A DNA stretch of 64,000 bases from Phoronis australis (taxonomy: Eukaryota; Phoronida; Phoronidae), in assembly GCA_002633005.1 (NCBI GenBank), contig NMRA01000288.1, positions 134,300 through 198,299 on the forward strand. The letters are read 5' to 3'. How positions within the stretch are numbered: the first letter of the stretch is position 1; each line of letters begins with the position of its first letter. Position numbers and translations under genes: made by a program. The notes below the pieces were generated by a model that worked only from the letters and a program-made list of their open reading frames with translations, was not told the DNA's origin and made no database searches. Positions 38,901 through 50,289 of the stretch are shown piece after piece.

Positions 38901-41900
38901 CGCTAAATCCAGCAATACCTGTCCAACAGGTAAGAAACTTTTTAGAGGATATTTTTTGTTATTTTACAAACCATGTTCTTGTGTCAAAAAACCCAACGTG
39001 TGTTTTCATTTCCTAAGCATAGGCTCAAGTTACATGGCTAAATAATTGATTATCAGGAGAATGATACACCCACTCTTTCCCATTTGCCTATGTTCAGATA
39101 TGCACTACAAAAACCTCGAGTTTGGTTTCAACTCACGACGACAACGGTTTACAAATCGAAGCAAAATACAGGTATCAATCAAGTATATCTATTTTTAAAC
39201 TTCCTTGGGTCTTCAGCCGAGCATTACGACTCGGAAGTCAGTTATTTATCTCGGTTCACAAGGAATTCAATTTTAGATGTCAACCAGTTTAAAACATCAC
39301 CAATTTTATTCTGCGATATATCAGTTTACTTAGCTGATGTTTTTGCCCTAAGTTATTCGCCAATGAGACAATCAGTCTGTTTCATGCACCAGCAAAAAGA
39401 CCTCAGATACATAAGCGTACTGAGCTAGCCTACAGGGGGGATACATTTGCCTCTGCAGTGGAAATTTTTATCAACGTGAATGTGATTATTCGAGTAATTT
39501 CGCAAAGTTTCCTCTGTATTCCAAGTTGACGCATACGCGATCTTGAAATTAAGCACGATTTCAAGTATGCAGTCACAGGACGCCATTTATACTGAAAACA
39601 GCATTTTATGACCATTTGCTAGCTACGCCTCTAGGGCATTTTTAAAATTTACTGGTGCCGATCGTTTCAAAATTGTGATGTGTGGCCATGGTACTCTCTG
39701 CCAATCTTAAGTTGGGGATGAGATTAAAGAACGAAGTCCAGTTCTAGCTCAAAACTGCTCTTTTATAGGTAAACCTCTGTGTTTTCTAAAAATTGAACAT
39801 GGGCAAAAATCATGTTTTTGTGCACCTCACTTTACTGCCCCCACTAAAACAACAGTAAATCTACAAAGAACAAAGAAGTTGTTGAAAAGTTTTTAAGTTT
39901 TACAATATACAGTTATTTGTAATAACCAACTGTTTTTAAGTCTAATTATCCAGTATAATAACAGATAAAAAGAAACAGAGTTCCCTGTTTTTGAGTTCTA
40001 CTAATGTCAAGTTTCGCATAATAAACGGAAAAGACGACAGGTTTTTTGACTTTTTAAAAAGCGATCCTTCAGCAAAAATGCACCGTAACAACCTATACGA
40101 TTGTGCAATGCAGCATGCAAATTATAGACTCAATCGGTGAAACTCCATCCGCCTACATTTCTACTATTTGCAGATTTTACTAAAAAGTTGGTCTTAACTG
40201 TGTTACTTAGGTGACTGTTTCCATGGGAACAATTCGAAAGATATCTTTGCCAAACTCTCTACGCATGACTGGTTCAGGAACTTTCACCGGGGTTCAGAAC
40301 GTTGGCATCCTCATCAACTCCACACAGGAGATAGTAGTTTATGGCTCGAACATAGAGAGAGCAAGCTGCGACGCATTTCTGGCCCTTCCTACTGACGTAT
40401 TGGGCAAAGATTACTACGTGCCGTCTTGGCCAAGAACGGAACATAGGTACCCACAAGCTTCACAACTGGGTAAGATATTAGCTGCTGAGTTAAAGTGGCC
40501 TTACCTCTCTTTCCGTCAAAAATCAGTTTTTTTGTTATCTCACATACTGTTATGAAGCTGGTCTCAATTTTTTCGTTAGTAAAGTTAAAGGCGATGTCAC
40601 GGCTTCGAAAGAACTGTTGCTTTTTTATTGACTAAGAACACCCTCTGCAATTTGGCTTTCCACGGTGTGTCCACAGGTACAGCAGCATGACGTCATACTA
40701 AATACCGAGAAAATTATACAGCTGCTGCCCAATATGGTCGCACACTTCCGGAACGACTAAAAGCATGTCAATTCCAGAGTATTTTGCGTCACCCATTTTA
40801 TCTAAGTCTACAAAATGTTCACTAGTTACATTTCTTGACATTGACGCCAATCAATGCGATTAGTTCCTCCAGAATTTCATAATTCAGTCACCAAGATTCA
40901 CGGGAAAGTGTCTCGGGGGCTGTTCTCCATTCAATTCAACAAATGCGCATGCTCGTCAAGTCACTGACAACATTACCAGAACGCTTACATCTACTAATTA
41001 AAAGCGTCAGTAGTAGAGACAGAGTACTACAGGAGCACCCTGATTGGATACAAGCAAGATAGGTCAACCTTTCCAGGAGCCTTCGAATTTTCTTCCGTTC
41101 TTCCTAATATCAAGTACAACCACAGAAGCACAGTTATGTGATTTAAATTAATTGAATGTTGGTCTCAAAATGAGACGAATTACAGACCCAAGTCAACCAT
41201 GTCTGATCTCCATCACGTCAGATCGAACTGGAGTCAGCTCGTCACGATCGTGAATTACGGTCACGAGCCTCTCCATGACGACGTGTACTCTGCATCTTAT
41301 GCAGTAGATTTTAGTTGATGTGAATGTTCATTGACCTAACAAGAATGCACAACGGCTGACGTGAATGGGGAGAGTCGGCCGAGACGCTCTGCAATGATTG
41401 TTGCACATTAAATTGGAAAAAGGAGAAAGTAATCGTGTGTTTTTGGTGTTGATTTTAACAAAAGTGGCCAATGAACGTGTTGCAGTCACTAATAAAATTA
41501 CTCCCGTGAATGTTTCACATTCAATTAAAAATAAACATGAGGAATTAATGGTATTTATTAGTGTCGGCATTAACAAATGTGACCAGTAAACATGCTGCAG
41601 TCGGAGATAAAATAACTCCCAAATTGACGCCTTTAGTTCTTATAGAAGTGCCTGTTGGGCGACCATACTGAATAGCAGTTGTATAGCATTCTTTTGTAGT
41701 ATCATCTTGGTCGGCTGATAAGAGGGCCTGTTGTGTGTCATTACCTTTTACCAAGTACGTTCTTGCAAAATAAGGAAACGTTCTTTGCAAGTTTAGAAAC
41801 CTCTTCTGATCAAGGAACAAGTTGAGTCATGTTTTACAGCGGTCAAAGTTCGCTGACGATGGTTTTAGGGCAGACTTGATGTGACACTTAACCCTGTTTT

Positions 41901-44900
41901 GTCGTTCAGAAGGATTGCTATTAGGATGATGAGATGCAGGAAGCGATGGAGGAATGGGATATGAGGAGGTGATGCAGCAGACGAACGAAGAGGGAGTTGT
42001 GAAACATGACGATGTTGATGATGATGATGATAATAATGACGAAAACGCCTTTTTACAAATAATATTTTGCTTTCGTTTAAGGTGTGATTGGAGTAGAAGA
42101 CAAGACGATTGTCAATTTCACTCTCCCCTTGCACAATAACAATATTACCCTGGCTACGGGAAAAAGCGGCAACGACTATACTTACGCTACGTTCAGTGCC
42201 GGTTCAGGTTTGAGGGTGGAACTTAACAGAGGACAAACTTACCAGGTATATTCACATTTTTGCATTGAAAAGAGCATTTTGTATTAGACATTGCAACAAC
42301 TGCTCTTTTTTCATCAAAATCAATTCAAATTTTACCTCAATGGATTTCATTGTGCTAAGCAAATTACGAGAACTGTCACAAGATCTAGGTATTAAGTAAT
42401 ATTAGGGTCTGTATTAAAAACTACTTAAGTGTGTTTTCTCCAGGGTTACAGAAAAAGCTTTGAATTCATGTATTATTGAAAGACTTCAATATTTTTTTTC
42501 ATTTCCATACTTATCCTTGTTCTTTAAGCTCCAGTCCAACGATGATTTAACCTCCACTCGTGTCCAATCAGACAAACCAGTCGCCGTCATGTCAGGTAGC
42601 AAGCGTACATCTATTGCTAAGACAAGAGGTTCTACTGATCACATAGAGGAAATGATTCCGCCGACGTTGTCTTGGGGAAAATACTTCATAACAGCACCAC
42701 TTGCTAAAAGAACTGGTGGTGACATCTTTCGAATATTAGGTAAGACTACACTACAAGCCAAATGGCGTTTTAATATTAGACTACAGGGACTTTTAAATAT
42801 TTATGATTTACTTTCTATGACCTACTCACAATGAGAACAGGCTGCATGTTTGAATACATCGGCCTAACATATTTCTTCTCCAAGCGACGCTTAGTTCAAC
42901 TTTAAATGGGCATCATGTAAAATGTTACTGAGCAATTTTAAAAAAGAAACTCATGAAGTCCTATTAATCATACATGAAGTCGCTGAAAGTTCTGTCTTTG
43001 GATTCTCATTCTACGAAGTTGTAACCTCTTGAGTCAGTTTGTATTAAACGTTTCTTCTTTCACTGAGAAAGATATTACACAAAGTTTGTGGGTGGTCAAT
43101 ATATGTAATCGACTTGCATTTACAGTTTCTGTCGACAACACTGAAATTCAACTATCGTCAACACTTCACAAAACCAAAGCAACAGAGAAGCTCAGACTTG
43201 GAAGGTTTAAACAACTAGATGTGGCCTCAACTGACTTTTACTACATATCAGCCTCAGATCCAATATTGGTTGTTCAATATAGCAAAACAGGTACCTATGC
43301 AGACCTATTTTATTTCTAAGCCCGAGCTACGAGACAACGAACGCAGGCCTACTTTAAGCTGGAAAGAACATTCGTAATGCTGTAAAAGTCATATTTTTTA
43401 ATTTAGTTGCATGGTTTGCGTTTGCTGCGCGTCAGCGAAATATATATGGAAGAGTATGTAAGAAACGTGTTACCTGATTAATATTAGGCAGAGATGTAGT
43501 TCTAAATATTCAATTTCAGCTTCGGTTGACCGAAAAGCCAGCGATCCTTTTATGACACTGGTCGTACCAATGGAGCAGTTCTCCAAAGACTACACTTTCG
43601 CAACACCGGAAGCCGTGCTGGCAGCATATCAAAACTACGTCGCCATCACATGCAAAACTGTTGAATGTGAGGAACTTTATTTGGATGGCAGCCCTATAAC
43701 TGGTGCGAATTTCTGGAAAACATGGACCTTAATTCACGGGTCTAAAGCCTCATTTTCTGTTGGAATCGTTTTAATAAGCCATGGGACTCACACTTTAAGT
43801 CACCCCGACCCAACAGTCGTTTACGGTATTCAAGTTTACGGACAGGTGAGGCATGAATCTTACGGATTCCCTGGGGGCATGTTGATATCGCCATTGTACA
43901 GTGCTTGTGTCCCGACTAGTGTTTTGGTTAACGATGGATTGGATAACGACTGTGACGGAAAAATAGACGAAGAACTCGTTGATGGTTTGGACAACGACGG
44001 CGACGGGCATATAGATGAGGACACGACGCAGCAGGCAAATCCGTTATTCATGACATTTACAACGACTACTACAAAGTTACCGTCAACAATATCGACCATC
44101 ACGTCACTGCCTACTACAACAACGACCAAGACATGGCTACCGACAACAACTTCGACCATGACATCGCTGCCTACATCAACATCGATCACGACATCGATCT
44201 CGAGTACAACATATACGACCAAGACATCCCCACTCGCAACTACAGCACCGATATCAACCAAAACTGCGTCAACTACTAGAGAATCTTCGCCATCGTCAAC
44301 AATAACGACCTCAACAACGGTGAATCCTACAATGCGTGCACATACTAAAAAACCGTCAATAACATATACACCAAATACATGTAATGNCCTACTACAACAA
44401 CGTCCAAGATATGGCTACCGACAACAACTTCGACCATGACATCGCTGCCTACATCAACATCGATCACGACATCGATCTCGAGTACCACATATACGACCAA
44501 GACATCCCCACTTGCAACTACGGCACCGATATCAACCAAAACTGCGTCAACTACTAGAGATTCTTCGCCATCGTCAACAATAACGACCTCAACAACGGTG
44601 AATCCTACAATGCGTGCACATACTAAAAAACCGTCAATAACATATACACCAAATACATGTAATGGATCGAACGGCGGTGCTGACAGCGGATTTTTATCAA
44701 ATATTGTGGTGGGAACTGCAGTCTCAGGAGTTTTATTACTACTGGTTACTCCTTTTGCATGCTACAGCTGCTGCTTGCTTGCAGTCTCAAAACGTCGAAG
44801 GCAAAGGGAAACGAAAAAGGAATCATCTGAGGTCAACAACGAACAAGATGTGGGAAACGGGAATGATCAGCACACTAAGACTGTACAGAAGACTCCAGTC

Positions 44901-45029
44901 GTCCCGATTTCCATTCCTAGCAGAGGACAATTCGACCAAGACGACTGGCTGTATTCTCGATCCAGTTCATCACAGCCACGTACTGATAATTCTGTATTGA
45001 CGACACCAGGAACACTCATGAACGTTTAA
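32929..45029 (+). CDS. IgGFc-binding-like mucin-stalk membrane protein, paralog C (7 exons, last exon interrupted by an assembly join)
   Basis: Exons: 32929-32986, 38775-38929, 40211-40469, 42082-42245, 42529-42739, 43126-43290, 43520-45029. Sizes and phases equal those of B for exons 1-6. The signal peptide is MNLPFACIFVLMEIPSSQE. The ectodomain blocks match B (GTEFMIGFGEH, EIVVYGSN, DAFLALPTDVLGKDYYV, LSWGKYFITAPLAKRTGGD). The Asp-rich pair reads LDNDCDGKIDEE / LDNDGDGHIDED. A Thr-rich stalk of about 125 residues, a TM helix (about 44698-44785) and a tail ending TTPGTLMNV with QDDWLYSR complete it. An N at 44387 lies between two near-identical 278-bp direct repeats, which shifts the frame. 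Counting that repeat once gives a whole number of codons (747 residues). The 5.8-kb first intron holds a private 2.8-kb insertion. Confidence 0.82.
34786..35020. mobile_element. Diverged, reversed relative of the TTAA element
   Basis: The complement of 27400-27605 is recognisable here: ATTTTTACAATATTTCACAT, TTCATTCTCGAGGAACTT, ATATACCATGTAGCGAGAAA, and CTTATCCGAGGTCAAAGGTTA (27440-27460 on the other strand). Its end lacks the intact terminal repeat. It lies in intron 1 of paralog C. Confidence 0.6.
37024..37087. other. Assembly gap (64 N) next to a 16-base poly-C
   Basis: The gap of N is followed directly by a run of C (37088-37103), a typical sequencing stop. Any reading frame across it is meaningless. 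Confidence 0.98.
37232..37342. repeat. AT/ACAT microsatellite
   Basis: (TA)n, (TATG)n and (TACA)n tracts follow one another for about 110 bp. Reading frames here are low-complexity artefacts. Confidence 0.95.
44110..44664. repeat. 278-bp direct duplication around a single N inside exon 7 of paralog C
   Basis: CCTACTACAACAACG starts at 44110 and again at 44388, directly after the N at 44387. The two units run in parallel through GCACCGATATCAACC to CATGTAATG with only a few substitutions. The offset of 278 is not a multiple of three, which breaks the frame. This looks like two alleles or overlapping contig ends joined without merging. Confidence 0.85.
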
Positions 45030-45168
45030 ATTTCACTCTGGCACATAATCCTGTCTGGCATTATAACAAACTGTGATATACAATAATAAACACTTGCATA
45101 ACAATTAGAGGTAGACGGTGACAATGTCTTCGTACAATGCATCAACATATTGAATTTATTTGGCGTAA

Positions 45169-45478
45169 GGGCCCGGTCTCTAATCTTTGTACTCGAAACG
45201 AACTCGAAACTATTTTTGGCAATTTCTCTGCTCCTTTTGTGCGAACTTAAGATAATTGGTTATCAGACTGTGCTCGAATACATTTCAAACTCGAACTTAC
45301 TGCTTTAATATTGGGTTTACAAACTGTGAACTAAGGGCATTAAATTATCTACGTAAGTTATTGTGTACTCGAGCACAGAATAATAGACACTTATCTTGAG
45401 TTCTCCCAAAAGTAGAGTAGAAAATGCCAAACCTAATTTCGAGTTCCATTTCTAGTAAAAAGATTGGAGACCGGGCCC
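45169..45478. mobile_element. Well-preserved MITE with long terminal inverted repeats
   Basis: It begins GGGCCCGGTCTCTAATCTTT and ends with the complement, AAGATTGGAGACCGGGCCC. Pairing continues for about 80 bases inward (ACTCGAAA..., TTTGGCA, CTTTTG). It is 310 bp. It interrupts the 3' flank of C after GAATTTATTTGGCGTAA, a point where B (24410-24417) continues without it, so this copy inserted after B and C separated. No target duplication was certain. Confidence 0.8.
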
Positions 45479-45639
45479 TGTTCGACGTTACTTTGTGCAT
45501 GTAAGCTGACCACAAACTATTGTGGGTGCGTGTATAACGTCAGTTAAAACAGTGCACGGCTGCCACTTAGCCGTCGTGCTCAGAATTACGACACAATAGA
45601 AAGATCGTCTTCTACTCCGTCTTCCTGCCATTGGTATAT

Positions 45640-46384
45640 GCCTGATACACCGTGCCTCTGACCCACTGCTGGACACCATCCGAGGCAACTTTGATACAAA
45701 AATTGCTGCAGCTGTAAAACATAACAAGACGATACGTTTTGTTGGCGATAACCTCAACTCCTCCCAGAGTGTGTCTGAGCTATGAACGGAAAGACAGACA
45801 CTCAAAGATGCTGAAGTTTTTCAGGTATGCCATCCTGATCTACGGTAAAATGAGCCACTTTGATCCGCTTCCGCAGCAAAATTGCAAGATAATGAAGCCA
45901 ATTGATCTGCTACCATCGTCTGATGATGTAGTGCAACTTGCCAACTACTACGCAGTTATGTGCATGGAGGTTGCAAATACCATAAAGCCTACTTTGAGTT
46001 TTTAGACGGACAAATTCCCAAACTTTTAGATAACGATACAGCTGCCTTAATGGAGAACTACTGTCTTAACATTAACAGTCTTGCCAAAAATGAACAAAGT
46101 TATGCCGATGTTGTTGACATATTGGAATGGTATTTCCACGCACACATTCGTATTCACACAGGTGGAGACCAACTCACTCGAGAGCGATTCTTAGCAGTAA
46201 AGCGCCTTCTCACTGGAACGCCGACCCCAGAAGGACGGTTTGACCATCTCACTCCCATTTCTTCAGATTACTTTCACATGGCTATGAAACTTATGTCTGT
46301 AGCATACAAACGTCTCTATAATGTTGACAGTGGTCAGGAAATTGGCACAATGAAAGGTGAGCAAGTTTATAGAGACCGACACGG
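45640..46384 (+). pseudogene. DUF6589-like fragment, first of two near-identical copies
   Basis: It reads ERKDRHSKMLKFFRYAILIY, IDLLPSSDDVVQLANYY, and, after a frameshift near 46003 (one T fewer than the second copy), FLDGQIPKLLDNDTAALMEN, YADVVDILEWYFHAHIRIHT, GGDQLTRERFLAVKRLL. The order RKDR / LLPS / YADVV / GGDQLTRERF is what I know from DUF6589 proteins of invertebrate mobile elements. It stops at the N at 46385, where the second copy begins. Probably an alternative allele rather than a separate locus. Confidence 0.6.
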
Positions 46385-46666
46385 NGTTACTTTGTGTATG
46401 TAAGCTGACCACAAACTATTGTGGGTGCGAGTATAACGTCAGTTAAATAGTGCACGGCTGCCACTTTGCCGACGTGCTCAGAATTACGACACAATAGAAA
46501 GATCGTCTTCCACTCCGTCTTCCTGCCATTGGTATATGCCTGACACACCGTGCTTCTGACCCACTGCTGGACACCATCCGAGGCAACTTTGATACAAAAA
46601 TAGCTGCAGCTGTAAAACATAACAAGACGATACATTTTGTTGGCTATAACCTGAACTCCTCCCAGA

Positions 46667-47395
46667 GTGTGTCTGAGCTATGAACGGAAAGACAGACACT
46701 CAAAGATGCTGAAGTTTTTCAGGTATGCCATCCTGATCTATGGTAAAATGAGCCACTTTGATCCGTTTCCGAACACTGGTCCGCAACAAAATTGCAAGAC
46801 ATTAAAGCTAATTGATCTGCTACCATCGACTGATGATGTAGAGCAACTTGCCAACTACTACGCATTTATGTACACGGAGGTTGCAAATACCATAAAGCCT
46901 ACTTTGAGTTTTTTAGACGGACAAATTCCCAAACTTTTAGATAACGATACAGCTGCCTTAATGGAGAACTACTGTCTTAACATTAACAGTCTTGCCAAAA
47001 ATGAACAAAGTTATGCCGATGTTGTTGACATATTGGAATGGTATTTCCACGCACACATTCGTATTCACACAGGTGGAGACCAACTCACTCGAGAGCGATT
47101 CTTAGCAGTAAAGCGCCTTCTCACTGGAACGCCGACCCCAGAAGGACGGTTTGACCATCTCACTCCCATTTCTTCAGATTACTTTCACATGGCTATGAAA
47201 CTTATGTCTGTAGCATACAAACGTCTCTATAATGTTGACAGTGGTCAGGAAATTGGCACAATGAAAGGTGAGCAAGTCTATAGAGACCGACACGGCGTTA
47301 AGGTGCCAGTTAAAGATTCATACCATGCTGACAAGGATTTTTTTCGTGTCTTTCGCTGTTGCCTACATTGTGCAAATGATTTGCAACCATTTTGA
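46667..47395 (+). CDS. DUF6589-like mobile-element gene fragment, second copy
   Basis: One frame of 242 residues carries SYERKDRHSKMLKFF, LIDLLPSTDDVEQLANYYAF, YADVVDILEWYFHAHIRIHT, GGDQLTRERFLAVKRLLTG, FDHLTPISSDYFHMAMKLM and SVAYKRLYN. This is the central part of the DUF6589 domain, whose members are repetitive in many invertebrate genomes. The frame ends at TGA soon after YHADKDFFRVF, while the neighbouring frame continues (MTDSLSTLLTKK), so the 3' part is frameshifted. It differs from the first copy by a 12-base in-frame stretch (FPNTGPQ) and single bases. No biochemical role is established; a relation to DNA transposons is inference. Confidence 0.6.
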   Translation: MCLSYERKDRHSKMLKFFRYAILIYGKMSHFDPFPNTGPQQNCKTLKLIDLLPSTDDVEQLANYYAFMYTEVANTIKPTLSFLDGQIPKLLDNDTAALMENYCLNINSLAKNEQSYADVVDILEWYFHAHIRIHTGGDQLTRERFLAVKRLLTGTPTPEGRFDHLTPISSDYFHMAMKLMSVAYKRLYNVDSGQEIGTMKGEQVYRDRHGVKVPVKDSYHADKDFFRVFRCCLHCANDLQPF

Positions 47396-48083
47396 GATGA
47401 CAGATTCTTTGTCAACTCTACTGACCAAAAAAGTGCCTTCAGATTCAGCTGTGCGGTATGAATGGACTTGCCACAGTTTCGTCAAATGGTCAATGTAAAT
47501 GTTGGAACACTTGTGTACAAGTCGGGTTTGTGATTTCTGTGTTTAAGGAAGTCTATTAAGACAATTCTTTGCTGCTAGACCAAAATGCAGTACTATTATT
47601 TTTCTTTGAATTTGGTGTTCATAAATTTGCGTTCTTCTGGAAACATGTTTCAGTTATGGAGATTTCACGTCATTGAATTCTTAAGTTTACTGATTTTGTA
47701 TTTTGGTCTTTGCCTACTACAAATCTCAAAAAGTGGGTTCACCAGGGAACACTTGCGTCTGATTTGGGTATGGTACCTTTGTTTTTTGGTGCACGAATCC
47801 TTTGTTTGCATACTTAATTCAAATTAGAAATAATCAAGTGGTTTTAGTTAATGTTCTAACTCAATGAATAAATATTGGGCTATAACTGTGTCAAATCCCC
47901 AAAAGTGAAAAACATTTCTGTCACATCCCCATAATCTACTGGCAAGCAATTTTCTGTCTACACTGTCTGTGGGCTGAACTATTATGTTTTCCACTAATTT
48001 TGTCGTGTCCAACTACGTTCAGTGGAAATTAACATATTATGTACTTCTTAGTAACAATTTATTTGTTGTAATTCTAGCCAACT

Positions 48084-48286
48084 GCAGTGCTGAAGCGGTA
48101 GATTGTCATGGTGGACTCCATCCAAAAAGTCAATCACTGAACTTGAAGGAATCAGATGGTAGACTTAGAGCTTCGATCTACCGTCCTTGTCCGGGTTACC
48201 ACCCAGAGTGTTTCAATTGGGAAACTGCAGAGAGAGTCAACAAAATGACAACTTGTCTCAAAACAAATATTATGGTGAATATTTGA
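48084..48286 (+). CDS. Unrecognised small frame, possible exon of the DUF6589-type gene
   Basis: The frame follows an AG at 48077-48078 and reads NCSAEAVDCHGGLHPKSQS, then YRPCPGYHPECFNWETAERV. Its Cys/His/Trp content looks protein-like rather than random. It sits between the DUF6589 part and the C-terminal module at 53.4 kb in the same orientation. I do not recognise a domain. Confidence 0.3.
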
Positions 48287-48408
48287 ACTTTACTTAATTC
48301 AGTTAATGGTAAAAAATTTTCAAAAATTCGGACAAAAACAACGGTTAACATATCCCATTTATTTTTTACTTTTCAGCGGCTATATTTTACTATGTTCCGA
48401 ATGCTCCT

Positions 48409-49099
48409 TTATTGGAATGCACCAATGATTTCTTTAATCTGTAACAAGTAGCTGTGGTCTATGTGCCTGTACGTCAGTTGAAATGTCTCAATTGATCTCG
48501 GGTCTTTGTAAGAATTGCAAATATCTTCTGCCAGCTTGCCAGTGAGTCCAGACACCAGAGAAGGGTGTAGAAAAGTGTTCTGTCCACTGAGCTCATTCAC
48601 AGCATTGAAATACTGTTTCAAGACACGGCTTACATAAATGATGTTTGGATCGACCACAGGCGTACTTTGTAAAATGCTCACAGCACATTCTAAGGTCTTA
48701 GTTAACGAGCAGTTATCACATTTACACTTTGTCTCACAGTTGTCACAGCAACTGCGATGACACTTTTCTCAAAGCCAAGGGCTGAATTAAGGATTTGCCT
48801 CCTTTCACTTCATCGGTCACTGTTTGGTGCCCAAAGTCGGTCTTGTAGCACAAAATGACTTCCACAGACTCTCCGTCAAATCTGGCACGCCCTTCGTCTT
48901 GGACATACTCTGTTAAGGGAAAACAATTATAGTAGTTTTCAAAGGTTGAAACGAAGCGATCATTTGATACGGAGAAAGAATTTGTCTTGTAATTAATACA
49001 GGTGATTGAGTATTGGATACATGGGAGTAACGTACCAGGATGCATTGGAAAACACGTTGGTGTATGGCTAGTAGTTCTTTGACGTACAATGTGCAGCAA
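48409..49099 (-). pseudogene. Cysteine-rich minus-strand fragment
   Basis: From 49099 the frame reads ARFDGESVEVILCYKTDFGH, then VTDEVKGGKSLIQPLAL. A neighbouring frame continues KCHRSCCDNCETKCKCDNC, then SILQSTPVVDPNIIYVSRVL, SGQNTFLHPSLVSGLTGKLA and FQLTYRHIDHSYLLQIKEII down to 48409. The dense Cys cluster with CCDNC recalls zinc-binding segments such as that of RecQ-type helicases, but I cannot confirm the family. One frameshift separates the parts, so it is likely a mobile-element-associated relic. Confidence 0.4.
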
Positions 49100-49975
49100 G
49101 CTGCTTTACAAATTGGTACTCGCTGAGATCACGAGTTACACTACAAATCTTAATGTATCACTATGTTAACTGGGTTCCAGGCATTGAACAATAAAGTGTA
49201 TTTGCATTTTGTATTTTGTGTTTCCCCTTACTTTAATGAACAATCTTGCCATCCCATCTAAGAGCTCTTCAGTATGTACTCTTTTCTTAACCCAAACTAC
49301 AAGTATTGATGTGTTAAGATTCATTGCAGTTGCATAATTCTTTTATAGTCTTTTACCGTATGTTGCGGCTTAATGTATGACGTGGAAAAGCGATAACCAC
49401 TCGAGTCCAAAATTTCGCGCCGACTAAAATAGTCTATTTCTTCAGGAATCAGGAATGTATGAAACAAGTATAATGTTCAGGAATAAGTTGTAAGACCATT
49501 GTTCAAAGTAAAGAGGAAAGTAATATAAATGGGAGTGACTCGTGTGAAAATCTGTAAAACTCACCAAAAGGAAGCTTTTCAACAGATGCTCAATAACAAA
49601 CTTATTTTTTTTCAATGGATGTAAAGAACCTAACCCAGGTGAAAATAAGGTCTTATTCGAAATAGAATCAAAATTTCTTTTTAGTATTAAATTTTCTTGT
49701 GCGGTGATTTATTGTGTATGGAAATGATTTAGTTACATTCGTAATCATATGCCACTGTAATGTTAACACAAGTCTTTTTAATTTATGTATTTGTAAGGCG
49801 ATTATTTAGTCTCAAAGTGTGCGGAACGGTTCCGGACTTTTTATATCCACTTAGGTCCATAAAAATGGTATGGAACAACTCTATACCTTACCCTAAACAT
49901 GTTTACAATGTTACATTTTTATTTCCTCCATTAGCATTTTCTTAATTAGAAGTTCAATATTTGCCATGCGGAATA
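49100..49975. other. Intergenic, nothing recognised
   Basis: AT-rich sequence without a convincing coding frame or repeat on either strand. Confidence 0.4.
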
Positions 49976-50200
49976 TTCCGCACTGACTGAGGAATATTCC
50001 GTAGATTTTGCGGAATATTACGCAAATTTTGCGGAATATTACGCAAATTTTGCGGAATATTACGCAGATTTCGCAGGAATGTTATGCAGATTTTGCGGAA
50101 TATTACGCAGATTTTGCAGAATATTACGCACTTGCAGAATATTGCACAAGTTTTGTGGAATACTGTGACTTCAAAATATTATGTATATATTGTGGAATAA
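49975..50200. repeat. Minisatellite of GCGGAATATTACGCA units
   Basis: At least eight head-to-tail variants of GCGGAATATTACGCA(A/G)ATTTT, about 21 bp each, decay toward the right end (GCAGAATATTGCACAAG). Each unit contains the near-palindrome GGAATATTCC/ATT. The repetitive peptide (RNITQIL) is a by-product. Confidence 0.85.
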
Positions 50201-50289
50201 TGATCAAAATAATAATTTATTTTCAAAAATCAGTTGCAGAAGGGCTCCAAAAACAAAAGTTTAACACAGGACTAAATTTTTTAATTTCC

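Noticed and set aside
43860-44539. Minus-strand Val/Asp-rich frames opposite exon 7 of C
   Set aside because: They are shadows of the stalk codons and span the assembly join.
49975-50200. CRISPR-like array
   Set aside because: Units are contiguous without unique spacers, and the sequence is eukaryotic; it is a minisatellite.
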